The notes under the pieces: generated by a model
What the model saw: only the letters and a program-made list of their open reading frames with translations
Told to the model about the DNA's origin: nothing
Databases searched by the model: none
From: 66-474 sp040255405
GTDB lineage: Bacteria > Pseudomonadota > Gammaproteobacteria > Xanthomonadales > Rhodanobacteraceae
Assembly (NCBI GenBank): GCA_040255405.1
Contig: JBDZUX010000006.1
Location: 92,688 to 156,687 of the forward strand
Length of the DNA stretch: 64,000 nucleotides
Direction: 5' to 3'
Part shown: one piece after another, positions 47,149-57,496 of the stretch
Layout: each line of letters starts with the position of its first letter
Numbering within the stretch: the stretch's first letter is position 1
Made by a program: the position numbers and the translations under genes

Positions 47149-48018
47149 TCATTCCGGCAATACGCGCCGGTACAGCGCCGACACCATCACGTAGCTGATG
47201 ATCATCAGCAGCAGCCATGAACCGATCTTTTCCGGCGGCACCATGTGCCAGATGCGATGCTGCGCGGGATACACCCACGCGCGGCTGAAGGTGCCGAGGT
47301 TTTCCGCGAACCAGATGAACAGCGCGACCAGCATCAAACCCAGCAGCAGCGGCATGCGCCGATAGCGGCGGCGCACCCGGTAATGGATCCAGCACGGGCC
47401 GAACAGCCATGCGATGACGACGAACAGCAGCCAGCGCACGTCGAACCCGTAATGGTCGGCAAAGAAATTCAGGTAGATCGCCGCTGCGAGCAACGCGGTG
47501 TGGCTCCAGCGCGGATGCGCGGTGAAACGGAACTCGAACAGCCGCCACGCCCGCGCGATGTAGCTGCCCACCGATGCGTACATGAACCCGGTGAACAAGG
47601 GCACGCCGCCGATGTGGAGGATCGACGCGCCCGGATACACCCACGAACCCGTCGCGGTCTTGAAAATCTCCATCAACGTGCCGGTGACGTGGAACAGCAC
47701 GATCACCAGTGCCTCGCGCCGGGTTTCCAGGCCGGTCGCAAGCAGCGTGATCTGGATCGCGACGGCCATCAGCGTCACGAAATCGTAGCGACCCAGCGGC
47801 GCATCGGACGGCCAGAACATCCAGGTTGCGATCAGCAAGGCCAGCATCAACCCGCCGAACAGGCACGCCCACGCCTGCTTCACCCCGAACCAGACGAGTT
47901 CGTGCGCGAGTACGGTGAGCCTGCCGCCACGAGAAGCGCGGATGGCGAGACGCCGGTCGACGCCACGCCAACCGAGGCGAACCGCCCGCAGGGCCGTCGC
48001 CGCCGACCCCGCCTTCAT
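47149..48018 (-). CDS. DUF817 family integral membrane protein
   Basis: 289 residues with seven to eight predicted membrane helices. Conserved DUF817 segments such as HVTGTLMEIFKTATGSWVYP and YLNFFADHYGFDVRW are visible. Function unknown in all species I know of. Start ATG 48018. Upstream, 48019-48198 is the divergent control region shared with the copper operon. Confidence 0.85.
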   Translation of the reverse strand: MKAGSAATALRAVRLGWRGVDRRLAIRASRGGRLTVLAHELVWFGVKQAWACLFGGLMLALLIATWMFWPSDAPLGRYDFVTLMAVAIQITLLATGLETRREALVIVLFHVTGTLMEIFKTATGSWVYPGASILHIGGVPLFTGFMYASVGSYIARAWRLFEFRFTAHPRWSHTALLAAAIYLNFFADHYGFDVRWLLFVVIAWLFGPCWIHYRVRRRYRRMPLLLGLMLVALFIWFAENLGTFSRAWVYPAQHRIWHMVPPEKIGSWLLLMIISYVMVSALYRRVLPE

Positions 48019-48163
48019 TTGCCACCGCCCGTTCCGCCGTACTCCATGCGAGGTCTCGTTGCGCAGCAGCCGTTCGGCCGGATGGTAGCGGGAAGTGCGA
48101 CGACACCGTTCCGCGGCTCGACCCAGGCACCGTGGCGTCTGGAACGCCGGGTTCCCGTAGCGT

Positions 48164-48191
48164 AGAATGATTCCGATTCGCATATGGGAGG
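48164..48191 (+). promoter_or_regulatory. Candidate -10 box and ribosome-binding site of the copper operon
   Basis: TAGAAT at 48164-48169 could be a -10 box. GGGAGG at 48186-48191 sits 7 bp before a TTG at 48199 and so favours TTG as start of the first gene; ATG 48184 would lie inside this site. The palindrome GAAT-G-ATTC (48167-48175) overlaps the -10 and may be a regulator site. Confidence 0.4.
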
Positions 48192-48198
48192 AAATCCA

Positions 48199-49077
48199 TT
48201 GAGCCGGTTGCACGGAGGTTTGGTTGCGGCAGCGGGATGTCTTGCGCTCTTTGCGGGCGCCGCGTCGGCGCACGGCTTCGCCGGCAAGCGGTTTTTTCCC
48301 GCGACCCTGGTCATAGAGGATTCTTTCGTCGCGCCGGAACTCGATTTTCTTTACGACAATGTTGCGCTGCCCGGCGAAGAGGGCGGACGCGTGTACACGT
48401 CCGGCTTCTCGACGGAATTCGCCAAACCGTTGACACGGCGTTTCCAGCTTTCGGTCGGCGCGGCCTATCTGCACCAGCGACCGGCCGGGGGCCCCGCCTA
48501 CAACGGCTTCGACAACGTCGAAGTGGGCGCCAAGTACCAGGTCTTCATCCATCCCGACGCCGAATCGGCACTCGCGGTAGGGGTGGACGTCGACGTGGGC
48601 GGAACCGGCAGCCGCCGCGTGGACGCGGAGTCTTTTTCCGCGGTCGCGCCGGCGATCTACTACAGCAAGGGCTTCGGCAATGCCGCCAATCGATGGCTGC
48701 GGCCCTTCGCGATCACCACCCAGTTCGCGCCGACGTTCCCCACGCGCACCGGTGAACCGCGCACCATCGAATGGGGCTTCACCCTGCAATACAGCCTGCC
48801 CTACCTCGAAGACTTCGTGAAGGACACCGGGCTCAAGGGACCGTTCCGCAACGTCATTCCGGTCATCGAATTTCCGATGGAGACTTGTCTCGACCATGGC
48901 TGTGCGGGCACCACCACCGGCACCGCGAACCCCGGCTTCATGTGGATCGGGAAATACCAGCAGTTGGGTTTCGAGTTGACCGTGCCCATCAACCACGCCA
49001 GTGGCAACCGCGTCGGCTTCATGCTGCAGTATCACCTCTACCTCGACGACATCATTCCTTCCTGGTCCGTGCGATGA
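48199..49077 (+). CDS. Predicted outer-membrane protein of the copCD operon
   Basis: 292 residues from TTG 48199. A signal peptide (to about residue 24, ASAHG) is followed by alternating amphipathic beta strands and ends in W-S-V-R rather than a terminal Phe. Segments such as FDNVEVGAKYQVFIHPDAE and GFMLQYHLYLDDIIPSW look like a small beta-barrel (transporter-like/phenol-degradation porin style). I do not know a named family. It overlaps the copC start (ATGA) and so is probably involved in the same metal response. Two Cys and one His in ETCLDHGC could bind metal. Confidence 0.7.
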   Translation: MSRLHGGLVAAAGCLALFAGAASAHGFAGKRFFPATLVIEDSFVAPELDFLYDNVALPGEEGGRVYTSGFSTEFAKPLTRRFQLSVGAAYLHQRPAGGPAYNGFDNVEVGAKYQVFIHPDAESALAVGVDVDVGGTGSRRVDAESFSAVAPAIYYSKGFGNAANRWLRPFAITTQFAPTFPTRTGEPRTIEWGFTLQYSLPYLEDFVKDTGLKGPFRNVIPVIEFPMETCLDHGCAGTTTGTANPGFMWIGKYQQLGFELTVPINHASGNRVGFMLQYHLYLDDIIPSWSVR

Positions 49078-49457
49078 AAATGCTTCCCCGAATCCCGCAG
49101 CTTCTGTTGTGCCTGTTTGCGGCCGCCACCTTCGCCCTGCCGACCACGGCGTTCGCGCATGCTTTCCCGAAGCGGTCCGAACCCGCGGTCGGCGCGACCG
49201 TCGCCCGCGCCCCGGGCATGGTGAAGGTCTGGTTCAACAGCAACCTCGAACCGCTGTTCGACAAGCTGGTGGTCAAGGACGCCGCCGGGAAAGTGGTGAG
49301 CCAGGGCGAGGCGAAGGTCGACGCGCACGATCGAACCCTGCTGGAAGTCGAGCTCGCGCCACTGCCATCCGGCACGTATCACGTCTACTGGCACGTGACC
49401 TCCAAGGACGGCCACCACACCGAGGGCGACTTCCGCTTCACGGTGGCCGGCCATTGA
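49074..49457 (+). CDS. copC: Copper resistance protein CopC
   Basis: 127-residue periplasmic copper-binding beta-barrel. A signal peptide (1-28, TTAFA) leaves His29 at the mature N-terminus (HAFPKRSEP), the first Cu(II) ligand of CopC. The Cu(II) site is completed by DGHH in TSKDGHHTEGDFRF near residues 112-118. No Met-rich Cu(I) loop is present, so this is the Cu(II)-only form. Starts in the stop of the preceding gene and is followed by copD. Confidence 0.93.
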   Translation: MKMLPRIPQLLLCLFAAATFALPTTAFAHAFPKRSEPAVGATVARAPGMVKVWFNSNLEPLFDKLVVKDAAGKVVSQGEAKVDAHDRTLLEVELAPLPSGTYHVYWHVTSKDGHHTEGDFRFTVAGH

Positions 49458-49461
49458 AGGC

Positions 49462-50430
49462 ATGGCAATCCCGGCGTGGCACGAAGCCATCACCGGCTTC
49501 GATGTCCTTGCCGTCGCGCTGATTGCCGGGGCGGTTGCGTCACGCCTCGCCTGGCTGCCTTGCGCGACCGGGGACCGCCAACTGGAGCACGGGCTGTTGC
49601 GGCGCCTGAACGCGTTGTTCGGCGCCACGCTCGGCTTGCTGACCCTCACAAGCGTCGCGATGCTGTTCGCGCGCACCATCGCGATCAGTGGCACGCCGTT
49701 TCCGCAGGTGGCCGGCATGGTGCCGCTGGTGCTGCGGGAAACCGATTTCGGCAGGATGTGGCTGGCGCGCGCCGCCGCCGTGCTGCTGATGTGGCTGTGG
49801 TGGATGCTGCCCGGTATGCGCAAACGCTGGTCGCCGGCGTGGGGCCTTGCCCTTCTCGTCGGGGTGGTCGCGTTCACCCGCAGCGCGACAGGCCACGCGG
49901 GTGATCACGGCGACTTCGAGTGGCCGGTCTGGATCGACTGGCTGCACCTGATCTCCGCCGGGCTCTGGGGCGGTGCGATCGTCGCGTTCGTGCTGGCGGT
50001 GTGGCCGGCGCTCCGACGGCATCCGCAACACGGGGATGTGGCGGCGGCGATCGTCAAGCGTTATTCGATGCTTGCCGCGGCGGGCCTTGCGCTGGCCGCG
50101 GCCACCGGGATCTGCAGCGCATGGCAGCGGGTCGGCGGCTGGCAGCCGCTCTGGACGACGCACTACGGATGGATCCTGGACGCCAAGCTGGTACTGGTGA
50201 TTGCGATGGCGATCCTCGGCGCCACCAACCGTTTTCGCCACGTGCCGGCGGTGCTCGCGGCCGCACGAACCGGCGATCCGCAGTCCTGGCTGCAGGCCCT
50301 GCGCGGGCTTTCCCGCACGTCCCTCGCCGAGGCGGTGCTGTGGCTCGCGATCATCGCCGCCGTGGCACTGCTCCTGTCCGGCGTACCGCCGAGTTCGCTT
50401 CCGCCGGCGGGTTCGGCCATCGGCCACTGA
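49462..50430 (+). CDS. copD: Copper resistance membrane protein CopD
   Basis: 322-residue inner-membrane protein with about eight helices, of the CopD family that pairs with CopC in copper uptake or trafficking. The central conserved motifs are TRSATGHAGDHGD and IDWLHLISAGLWGGAI, whose histidines may bind copper. It begins 4 bp after copC. The C-terminal end is Pro/Ser rich. Confidence 0.92.
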   Translation: MAIPAWHEAITGFDVLAVALIAGAVASRLAWLPCATGDRQLEHGLLRRLNALFGATLGLLTLTSVAMLFARTIAISGTPFPQVAGMVPLVLRETDFGRMWLARAAAVLLMWLWWMLPGMRKRWSPAWGLALLVGVVAFTRSATGHAGDHGDFEWPVWIDWLHLISAGLWGGAIVAFVLAVWPALRRHPQHGDVAAAIVKRYSMLAAAGLALAAATGICSAWQRVGGWQPLWTTHYGWILDAKLVLVIAMAILGATNRFRHVPAVLAAARTGDPQSWLQALRGLSRTSLAEAVLWLAIIAAVALLLSGVPPSSLPPAGSAIGH

Positions 50431-50607
50431 TCGCGGCGAAACCGCCCTGCCCGGGAAGGCCTGATTCGTCCAGGACTCCGTCACCCCGGCGCAAGCCCGA
50501 ATGACGGGCAAAAGCAGAGCTTTCCAGGGGCGCAACGGCTATAATGTGCGGTTCACATCGATTCCCGGTCGCGCCCGCGCCCGGGTGCAGCGCCACGCGG
50601 AGCCCGC
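50431..50607. other. Spacer between copD and ettA
   Basis: 177 bp without a gene. CTCCGTCACCCCGG followed by GAATGACGGGC (about 50476-50508) looks like a decayed copy of the CGTCATTCC-type element. TATAAT at 50539-50544 is a perfect -10 box about 65 bp before the ettA start. Confidence 0.45.
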
Positions 50608-52269
<1,662 letters not shown>

Positions 52270-52314
52270 CTGCCGGTGCTCGGATTCGGGGCTCGGAAAG
52301 CCTGATGGCACTTC

Positions 52315-52519
52315 GTCATTCCGGGGCTGCCCGCGCTCATGCGGGCAGAACCCGACTGCGTTTGCAGGATTGCAGACGCGAACGCCGCAGGCGATCCGAA
52401 GGGCGAGCGCCATGGATGGCGCGAGTCAATCGGTGCATCGAGCGCGACGGCCATCAGGCAGGTCGGACCGCACCATCAACCGATTCCGGATTCGGGCCTG
52501 CGGCCCGCTCCGGAATGAC
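52315..52519. repeat. CGTCATTCC-type inverted-repeat element, copy B
   Basis: Begins CGTCATTCCGGGGCTGCCCG and ends CCGCTCCGGAATGAC. The inner CTGCCCGCGCTCATGCGGGCAG forms a strong hairpin (about 52327-52348). Its outer 30-40 bp at both ends match copy D (62545-62725) nearly exactly, while the middle differs. A GCGCCATGGATGGCGC dyad occurs inside. It occupies much of the 373-bp gap 52270-52642, which holds no gene. Confidence 0.75.
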
Positions 52520-52537
52520 TACAAACAAGCACGGCAG

Positions 52538-52576
52538 GTTGGGCCGACTCCGGACTTGTTCCGGAAGAAGCCCAAC
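52538..52576. terminator. Bidirectional hairpin between ettA and a small minus-strand gene
   Basis: GTTGGGC (52538-52544) pairs with GCCCAAC (52570-52576), with an inner TCCGGA/TCCGGA pair. In the minus direction it is followed by TTGTTTG, in the plus direction by no T-run. It could end transcription of the small gene at 52643. GTTGGGCTT recurs at about 52590. Confidence 0.4.
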
Positions 52577-52642
52577 ATCTGTCGAAGACCGTTGGGCTTC
52601 GCTGCGCTCAGCACCACCCCGAAAGCGCTCCGGTCCACGTCT

Positions 52643-52918
52643 TCAAAGCTGTGCGAAGATTTTCCGCATCGCCGAATCGTCGCGCTTGTAGTTTGGGCCC
52701 GGTTTCTCGAAACGCTCGTCGAGCAGTTGCAGGCCGCTGATCTTCGACACGTCGAACAACGGCTCGGCTTGCACGCCACCTTCCAGCTGGTGCACACGCA
52801 GCAATTCGGTGTTGCGGTGGCCGATGCCGTGGCACTGGGGCTCCGCCAGCCGCGCGACGCCGTGATAGATGAAGCGCAAGCGGCGCTTCTCGCGAATGGC
52901 CAAATCGATCGGATTCAT
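52643..52918 (-). CDS. Conserved small protein, WYL-like fold fragment (91 aa)
   Basis: A short protein beginning MNPIDLAIREKRRLRFIYHG and containing RLAEPQCHGIGHRNTELLRV and EPLFDVSKISGLQLL, a pattern like the beta-rich WYL domain but without a DNA-binding part. Small proteins of this form are conserved among proteobacteria as far as I recall, with no known function. No good Shine-Dalgarno before ATG 52918. It lies 69 bp downstream of rimI. Confidence 0.75.
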   Translation of the reverse strand: MNPIDLAIREKRRLRFIYHGVARLAEPQCHGIGHRNTELLRVHQLEGGVQAEPLFDVSKISGLQLLDERFEKPGPNYKRDDSAMRKIFAQL

Positions 52919-52987
52919 GGCTGCCGAACGGATCTTCTTCTGCTCGCCTGGCGCGACCGCAACGTGCCCGTGGCGCCGTGGCTGCCG

Positions 52988-53467
52988 CTAGCCGGCTTCC
53001 GGGGGAAACAGCTCCATCGCCATCACGATGGCATCCTCGCGCCCGCGCCGGGCCGGATAGTAGCCGGGGCGGCGACCGATCTCGTTGAAGCCCGCGCGCT
53101 CGTACATCGCGTGTGCCAGTTCATTGGATGGCCGCACCTCCAGGAACACGCGCCCGGCACGGTGCCAGCGCGCAAGGTCGAGCATGCGCTTCAACAAGTA
53201 CGCGCCGTGGCCGCGTCCCTGGTGCAGCGGCGCGACGCACACGTTGAGGATGTGCGCCTCACCCGCGCCCACCGAAAGAATCCCGTAGCCGATGACCACG
53301 CCGCCCTGCTCAAGCACCCAGCAGTGGTGGCCGTTGTCGAGGCAGCTGCGGAAGATGCCGCGCGACCACGGGAATTCGTAGGCAGCCGCTTCGATGTTGG
53401 CGACCGCAGAAATGTCGTCGTGCGTCATCGGGCGCAGCGCGGCTTCCAGTGGCGCCACCGCGGCCAT
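52988..53467 (-). CDS. rimI: Ribosomal protein S18 alanine N-acetyltransferase
   Basis: 159-residue GNAT enzyme that acetylates the N-terminal Ala of S18. Motifs are the RimI-style LRPMTHDDISAVANIEAAAYEFPWS, acetyl-CoA loop VAPLHQGRGHGAYLL and C-terminal YERAGFNEIGRRPGYYP. Start ATG 53467, one base after the upstream stop. In E. coli rimI follows holD, and the upstream gene here looks like a divergent holD. Confidence 0.93.
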   Translation of the reverse strand: MAAVAPLEAALRPMTHDDISAVANIEAAAYEFPWSRGIFRSCLDNGHHCWVLEQGGVVIGYGILSVGAGEAHILNVCVAPLHQGRGHGAYLLKRMLDLARWHRAGRVFLEVRPSNELAHAMYERAGFNEIGRRPGYYPARRGREDAIVMAMELFPPEAG

Positions 53468-53468
53468 C

Positions 53469-53942
53469 TCAGGGCCCGCCGCCACGACCCAGCGCCTGCA
53501 TGCGTTCCCACAACCGCCGCTTGCGTTCACGATCGACGTGCAGCACGCGCAACGGATCGGCGCGCAGTACCCGCAGCATCGGCACGCCTTCCGGCAACGG
53601 CGCGGCACCAAAAACCATCACCGCGGCGGCGGGATCTTCCGCAACGTCGCACACGCGCACGCGCTGCAGCCCGGCCTTGCCGACCGCTTCAGTCAACGCC
53701 GCGTACATGCTCCGGATGCCCGGGTCGTCCAGTTCCGCCGGATCGGGCTGCAGCGCGAGCCGGCGAATGGTGGTGGTCGCCGCCGCCGGCGCGGGCGGAG
53801 CAACGCTTGCGACCACTTCGTCAGGTATTCGGATTGCCGCTGCCGGAGCGACGGCAGCGGGCGCCTGCCGGCGCAACCGCAGCGGCTGCACGCCCAGCGC
53901 GCGCAGCCGCCTGTTTCGCAGCGCGGGCGCTGCGTCATTCAT
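53469..53942 (-). CDS. Possible DNA polymerase III psi subunit (HolD-like)
   Basis: 157 residues with no clear family by eye. The start RRLRALGVQPLRLRRQAP resembles the HolD N-terminus (QLGITQWSLRRP), which binds the chi subunit. The end LRADPLRVLHVDRERKRRLWERMQAL resembles the HolD C-terminal LRANPTARAALWQQI. The middle contains a Pro/Ala linker. Direct linkage to rimI, as in E. coli, supports the identification, but it remains inference. It overlaps pssA by 8 bp. Confidence 0.55.
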   Translation of the reverse strand: MNDAAPALRNRRLRALGVQPLRLRRQAPAAVAPAAAIRIPDEVVASVAPPAPAAATTTIRRLALQPDPAELDDPGIRSMYAALTEAVGKAGLQRVRVCDVAEDPAAAVMVFGAAPLPEGVPMLRVLRADPLRVLHVDRERKRRLWERMQALGRGGGP

Positions 53943-54738
53943 GGGGATGCGCCTCCTGCGCGTGCCGCCGTGCCATCCGTACGCGACGACGCGACGCGCG
54001 GCTGCGCAAGCCCCACAACGTGATCACGACGCCGGAGAACGCGTAGGCCGTGGCCAGCGCCAGCAGCACCAGCGCGGTGTTCAACGTCAGCGCCACGAGG
54101 ATCAGTACCGCCAGGATGATCCACACGAACGGCACCTTGTCGCTCACCGGCAACGTCTTGAAACTGAAATAGCGCACCCGGCTGACCATCAGCAGGCCCG
54201 CGACCACCGCGAGGACGGGTGTGAAGAAACACAACCACTGCCCTTCGATGCCGAAGTTCTCCATCGTCCAGACGAACGACATGCACAACCCGGCCGCGGC
54301 GGGGCTGGCAAGCCCCTGGAAGTAGCGCTTGTCGGCCACGCCCACCTGGGTGTTGAAGCGCGCCAGCCGCAGCGCCGCGCAGGCGGCATACAGGAACGCC
54401 GCGCACCAGCCGACCTTGCTCCATACCGGCCCATACTCGCGCAGGTATTGCAGCGACCACGTGTACAGCACCAGCGACGGCGCCAGCCCGAAACTCACCA
54501 GATCCGACAGCGAGTCGTACTGGACGCCGAATTCGCTCTGGGTGCCGGTGAGGCGCGCGACGCGGCCGTCCATGCCATCCAGCAGCGCAGCCACGAACAC
54601 CGCGATCGCGGCATGCGTGTAGAACCCCAGGATGCTTGCCACGATCGCGTAGAAACCGGCGAACATCGCGCCGGTCGTGAAAAGGTTCGGCAGCAGGTAA
54701 ATGCCGCGTCGCGGGGTCTTGCGGGAAACGTCGGTCAT
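53935..54738 (-). CDS. pssA: CDP-diacylglycerol-serine O-phosphatidyltransferase
   Basis: 267-residue membrane enzyme that makes phosphatidylserine. The CDP-alcohol phosphotransferase motif is split as DGMDGRVARLTG and GVQYDSLSDLVSFG (D-x2-D-G-x2-A-R-x8-G-x3-D-x3-D). Eight hydrophobic helices are visible. It is the type II (Bacillus-like) enzyme, not the E. coli soluble type. Start ATG 54738. Confidence 0.95.
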   Translation of the reverse strand: MTDVSRKTPRRGIYLLPNLFTTGAMFAGFYAIVASILGFYTHAAIAVFVAALLDGMDGRVARLTGTQSEFGVQYDSLSDLVSFGLAPSLVLYTWSLQYLREYGPVWSKVGWCAAFLYAACAALRLARFNTQVGVADKRYFQGLASPAAAGLCMSFVWTMENFGIEGQWLCFFTPVLAVVAGLLMVSRVRYFSFKTLPVSDKVPFVWIILAVLILVALTLNTALVLLALATAYAFSGVVITLWGLRSRASRRRVRMARRHAQEAHPHE

Positions 54739-54883
54739 GCCGTGGGCAAATTCGAAGCCGGAATCCAGTTTAACCCATGGCCCGGCGGCACGTGGCCCAC
54801 GACACAAACGTGACGGCCGTCCGAAAGTGCGCAAACGGCTGTGGCATACTCGCGCCACCGTCCAGCGCGTCCCGGGGCCTGCC

Positions 54884-55357
54884 ATGCAACTGCGCACATT
54901 CATTGCCGCGTCGGTCATCGGACTTTCACTCGCCTGCGCCGCGGGTTTCGCGAGCGCCCAGCAGATCTACAAGTGGAAGGACGCCAACGGCGTCATGCAT
55001 TATTCGCAGACACCGCCCTCCAGCAGCATGCATTACACCAAGATGCAGTTGACCAGCCAGCCCGAGGTCGCGTCCGATACGCCTGCATCGTCGAACTCCG
55101 AAACCGAAAGCACGCCACACAACAGGGCTGCGGCCCGGGCCGCAGCGTCGGGCGGCACACAGCCCGACACCCCCTCCAACCGCGCCGGCCTCTGCAAGCA
55201 GTTGAGCGCCAACATCACGCTGCTGCAAAGCAAGCAGCCGGTGGTGACCGACGGCAGCGACGGCAAGCAGCAGGTGATGAGCGACAACACCCGCGAACAG
55301 CAACTCGCCAACGCGCGCGCACAACAGGTGCAGTACTGCTCGTCGCAGGGAAGCTGA
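54884..55357 (+). CDS. DUF4124 domain-containing exported protein
   Basis: 157 residues. A signal peptide (about 1-25, FASAQ) leads directly into a DUF4124 domain (QIYKWKDANGVMHYSQTPP), a small beta-sheet domain widespread in Xanthomonadales and Burkholderiales. The rest is a Ser/Thr/Ala-rich linker and a C-terminal helix with two Cys (LCKQLSANITLL and QYCSSQGS). Periplasmic; function unknown. Starts divergently to pssA, 145 bp away. Confidence 0.88.
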   Translation: MQLRTFIAASVIGLSLACAAGFASAQQIYKWKDANGVMHYSQTPPSSSMHYTKMQLTSQPEVASDTPASSNSETESTPHNRAAARAAASGGTQPDTPSNRAGLCKQLSANITLLQSKQPVVTDGSDGKQQVMSDNTREQQLANARAQQVQYCSSQGS

Positions 55358-55663
55358 TTCGCCCGCCGCGGGCGCGGCATCTTGATCTGTGCAGGCAGGC
55401 GCTGACCCCGGACTTGACCCGGGGGAAGCCCATCGCGATTGCCTGAAGGTCCGACATCCATGGCTTTTTCCGCGCCCCTCCCGGGGGCGCGGGTAACTTC
55501 TCTTTGGCCATGCAAAGAAGGTGCCTTGGCCGCCCGGGAGGCGGGCGAAAAAAGACAGGGAAGTCGACATTAGCGCAGGTATGAGCAACGCGTGACAAGT
55601 CGCACAGCGAAAAGAAGGTGAAGTTCACCATTACAATTCGGTGTTTTACGCCGGATTCAAGCG
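55358..55663. other. Intergenic region with hairpins before proS
   Basis: 306 bp without a gene. Hairpins at 55471-55491 (CGCGCCCC/GGGGCGCG) and 55501-55518 (TCTTTG/CAAAGA) are followed by GGCCGCCCGGGAGGCGGGCG. This looks like a repeat spacer; the single copy prevents proof. The proS promoter may include the AT-rich TTACAATTC near 55632-55640. Confidence 0.4.
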
Positions 55664-57370
55664 ATGCGCCTGTCACGATTCCACCTCGCCACCACCCGCG
55701 AGGCGCCCGCCGATGCGGAGATCGCCAGCCACAAGCTGATGTTGCGGGCGGGCATGATCCGCAAGCTCGCATCGGGCATTTACACATGGTCGCCGCTGGG
55801 CCTGCGTGTCTTGCGCAAAGTGGAAACCGCGGTGCGCGAGGAAATGGATCGTGCCGGCGCGATCGAACTTTCGATGCCGACCATCCAGCCCAGGGACCTT
55901 TGGGAAGAAACCGGCCGCTGGCAGAAATTCGGCGGGCAGCTCCTGAAGATCAAGGATCGCAAGGAAGCCGAGTATTGCTACGGTCCGACCGCCGAGGAAG
56001 TAGTGACCGATTACGCGCGCAATGAATTGCGCAGCTACAAGCAGTTGCCACTGAACCTCTATCAGATCCAGACCAAGTTCCGCGACGAGATCCGCCCGCG
56101 CTTCGGCGTGATGCGCGCTCGCGAATTCCTGATGAAGGATGCGTATTCGTTCCACCTGACGCCGGAAGATCTCGAGCGCGAATACCACAACATGTACGCC
56201 GCCTACACGCGCATCTTCACGCGCCTTGGCCTGAAGTTTCGCGCGGTGCAAGCCGACACCGGCGCGATCGGTGGCAGCGCCTCGCAGGAATTCCACGTGC
56301 TGGCCGAGTCGGGCGAGGACGCCCTGGCGTTTTCCGACCAGTCCGACTACGCGGCCAACGTGGAGCGCGCCGAGGCACTGCCGCCGGCCACGCCGCGCCC
56401 CGCCCCCGCGCAATCGCTCGCGCGGGTGGATACCCCGACGCAAAAGACGATCGAGGAGGTCAGTGCATTCCTGAAGGTGCCGCCCGCGCAATGCATCAAG
56501 ACCCTGATCGTGCGCGGCAACGAAGGCCTCGTCGCGCTGTGCCTGCGCGGCGATCACGAAGTGAACGAGATCAAGGCCGCGAAACTGCCCGAGCTGCCGG
56601 GCGAGTCGATCCTGGCCGACGAGGCGGACATCGCGAAGCGCATCGGCTGCGTGCCGGGCTTCCTGGGCCCGGTCGGCCTGCCCGGAGACATCCCCGTGAT
56701 CGTCGACCGCGCCGCGGCGGTGATCGCGGACTTCGTGTGCGGCGGCAATGCCGCGGCCACGCACTACACCGGCGCCAATTGGGAGCGCGACGCGCGCATC
56801 ACCCGCATCGAGGATCTGCGCAAGGTGGTCGCGGGCGACCTTTCACCTGACGGCCGGGGCATGCTCGGCATCGCGCGCGGCATCGAAGTGGGCCATGTGT
56901 TCCAGCTCGGCACCAAATATTCCGAGGCGATGGGCGCGACGGTGCTGGATGATGCGGGCCAGAACCGCGTGCTTTACATGGGCTGTTACGGCATCGGCAT
57001 CAGCCGCATCGTGGCCGCGGCCATCGAACAAAATCACGACGGCGCGGGCATCATCTGGCCCGAACCAATGGCCCCATGGCGCGTCGTCATTTGCCTGATC
57101 AATCCAAAGAACAATCCCGACGTGAATGCCGCCGCCGATGGCCTGTATGCGGAACTGAATGCGCGCGGCATCGAAACCTGCCTGGACGATCGCGGCTTGC
57201 GCCCGGGCGCGATGTTCGCCGACCTCGAATTGATCGGCATTCCGCACCGCATCGTGGTCAGCGAACGCGGACTTGCCGCCGGCACATTCGAATATCGCGG
57301 CCGGCGCGACAGCGAAAGCCGGAACCTGGACCACGATGCATTATTGAAGTTGTTTCCCGCCTCCGATTGA
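55664..57370 (+). CDS. proS: Prolyl-tRNA synthetase
   Basis: Class II aminoacyl-tRNA synthetase, 568 aa. Motif 1 lies in GLRVLRKVETAVREEMDRAGAIE, motif 2 in TKFRDEIRPRFGVMRAREFLMKD, and motif 3 in GCYGIGISRIVAA. A YbaK-type editing insert (about 225-405), which removes Ala-tRNA(Pro), is present (KTIEEVSAFLKV...GPVGLPGDIPVIVD). This is the long bacterial ProS. The C-terminal anticodon-binding domain ends in DHDALLKLFPASD. Confidence 0.97.
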   Translation: MRLSRFHLATTREAPADAEIASHKLMLRAGMIRKLASGIYTWSPLGLRVLRKVETAVREEMDRAGAIELSMPTIQPRDLWEETGRWQKFGGQLLKIKDRKEAEYCYGPTAEEVVTDYARNELRSYKQLPLNLYQIQTKFRDEIRPRFGVMRAREFLMKDAYSFHLTPEDLEREYHNMYAAYTRIFTRLGLKFRAVQADTGAIGGSASQEFHVLAESGEDALAFSDQSDYAANVERAEALPPATPRPAPAQSLARVDTPTQKTIEEVSAFLKVPPAQCIKTLIVRGNEGLVALCLRGDHEVNEIKAAKLPELPGESILADEADIAKRIGCVPGFLGPVGLPGDIPVIVDRAAAVIADFVCGGNAAATHYTGANWERDARITRIEDLRKVVAGDLSPDGRGMLGIARGIEVGHVFQLGTKYSEAMGATVLDDAGQNRVLYMGCYGIGISRIVAAAIEQNHDGAGIIWPEPMAPWRVVICLINPKNNPDVNAAADGLYAELNARGIETCLDDRGLRPGAMFADLELIGIPHRIVVSERGLAAGTFEYRGRRDSESRNLDHDALLKLFPASD

Positions 57371-57496
57371 CGTCCCGCCACGGGATTTTGCAACCGCCGG
57401 CTGTTTGGGAGAAAATGGCCCCCGCCCGGCCGCATTAATCGCACCGATGACCGGACGACAAGCTTATCCATTTTCCCACGAACGATCGGAGCCAAC

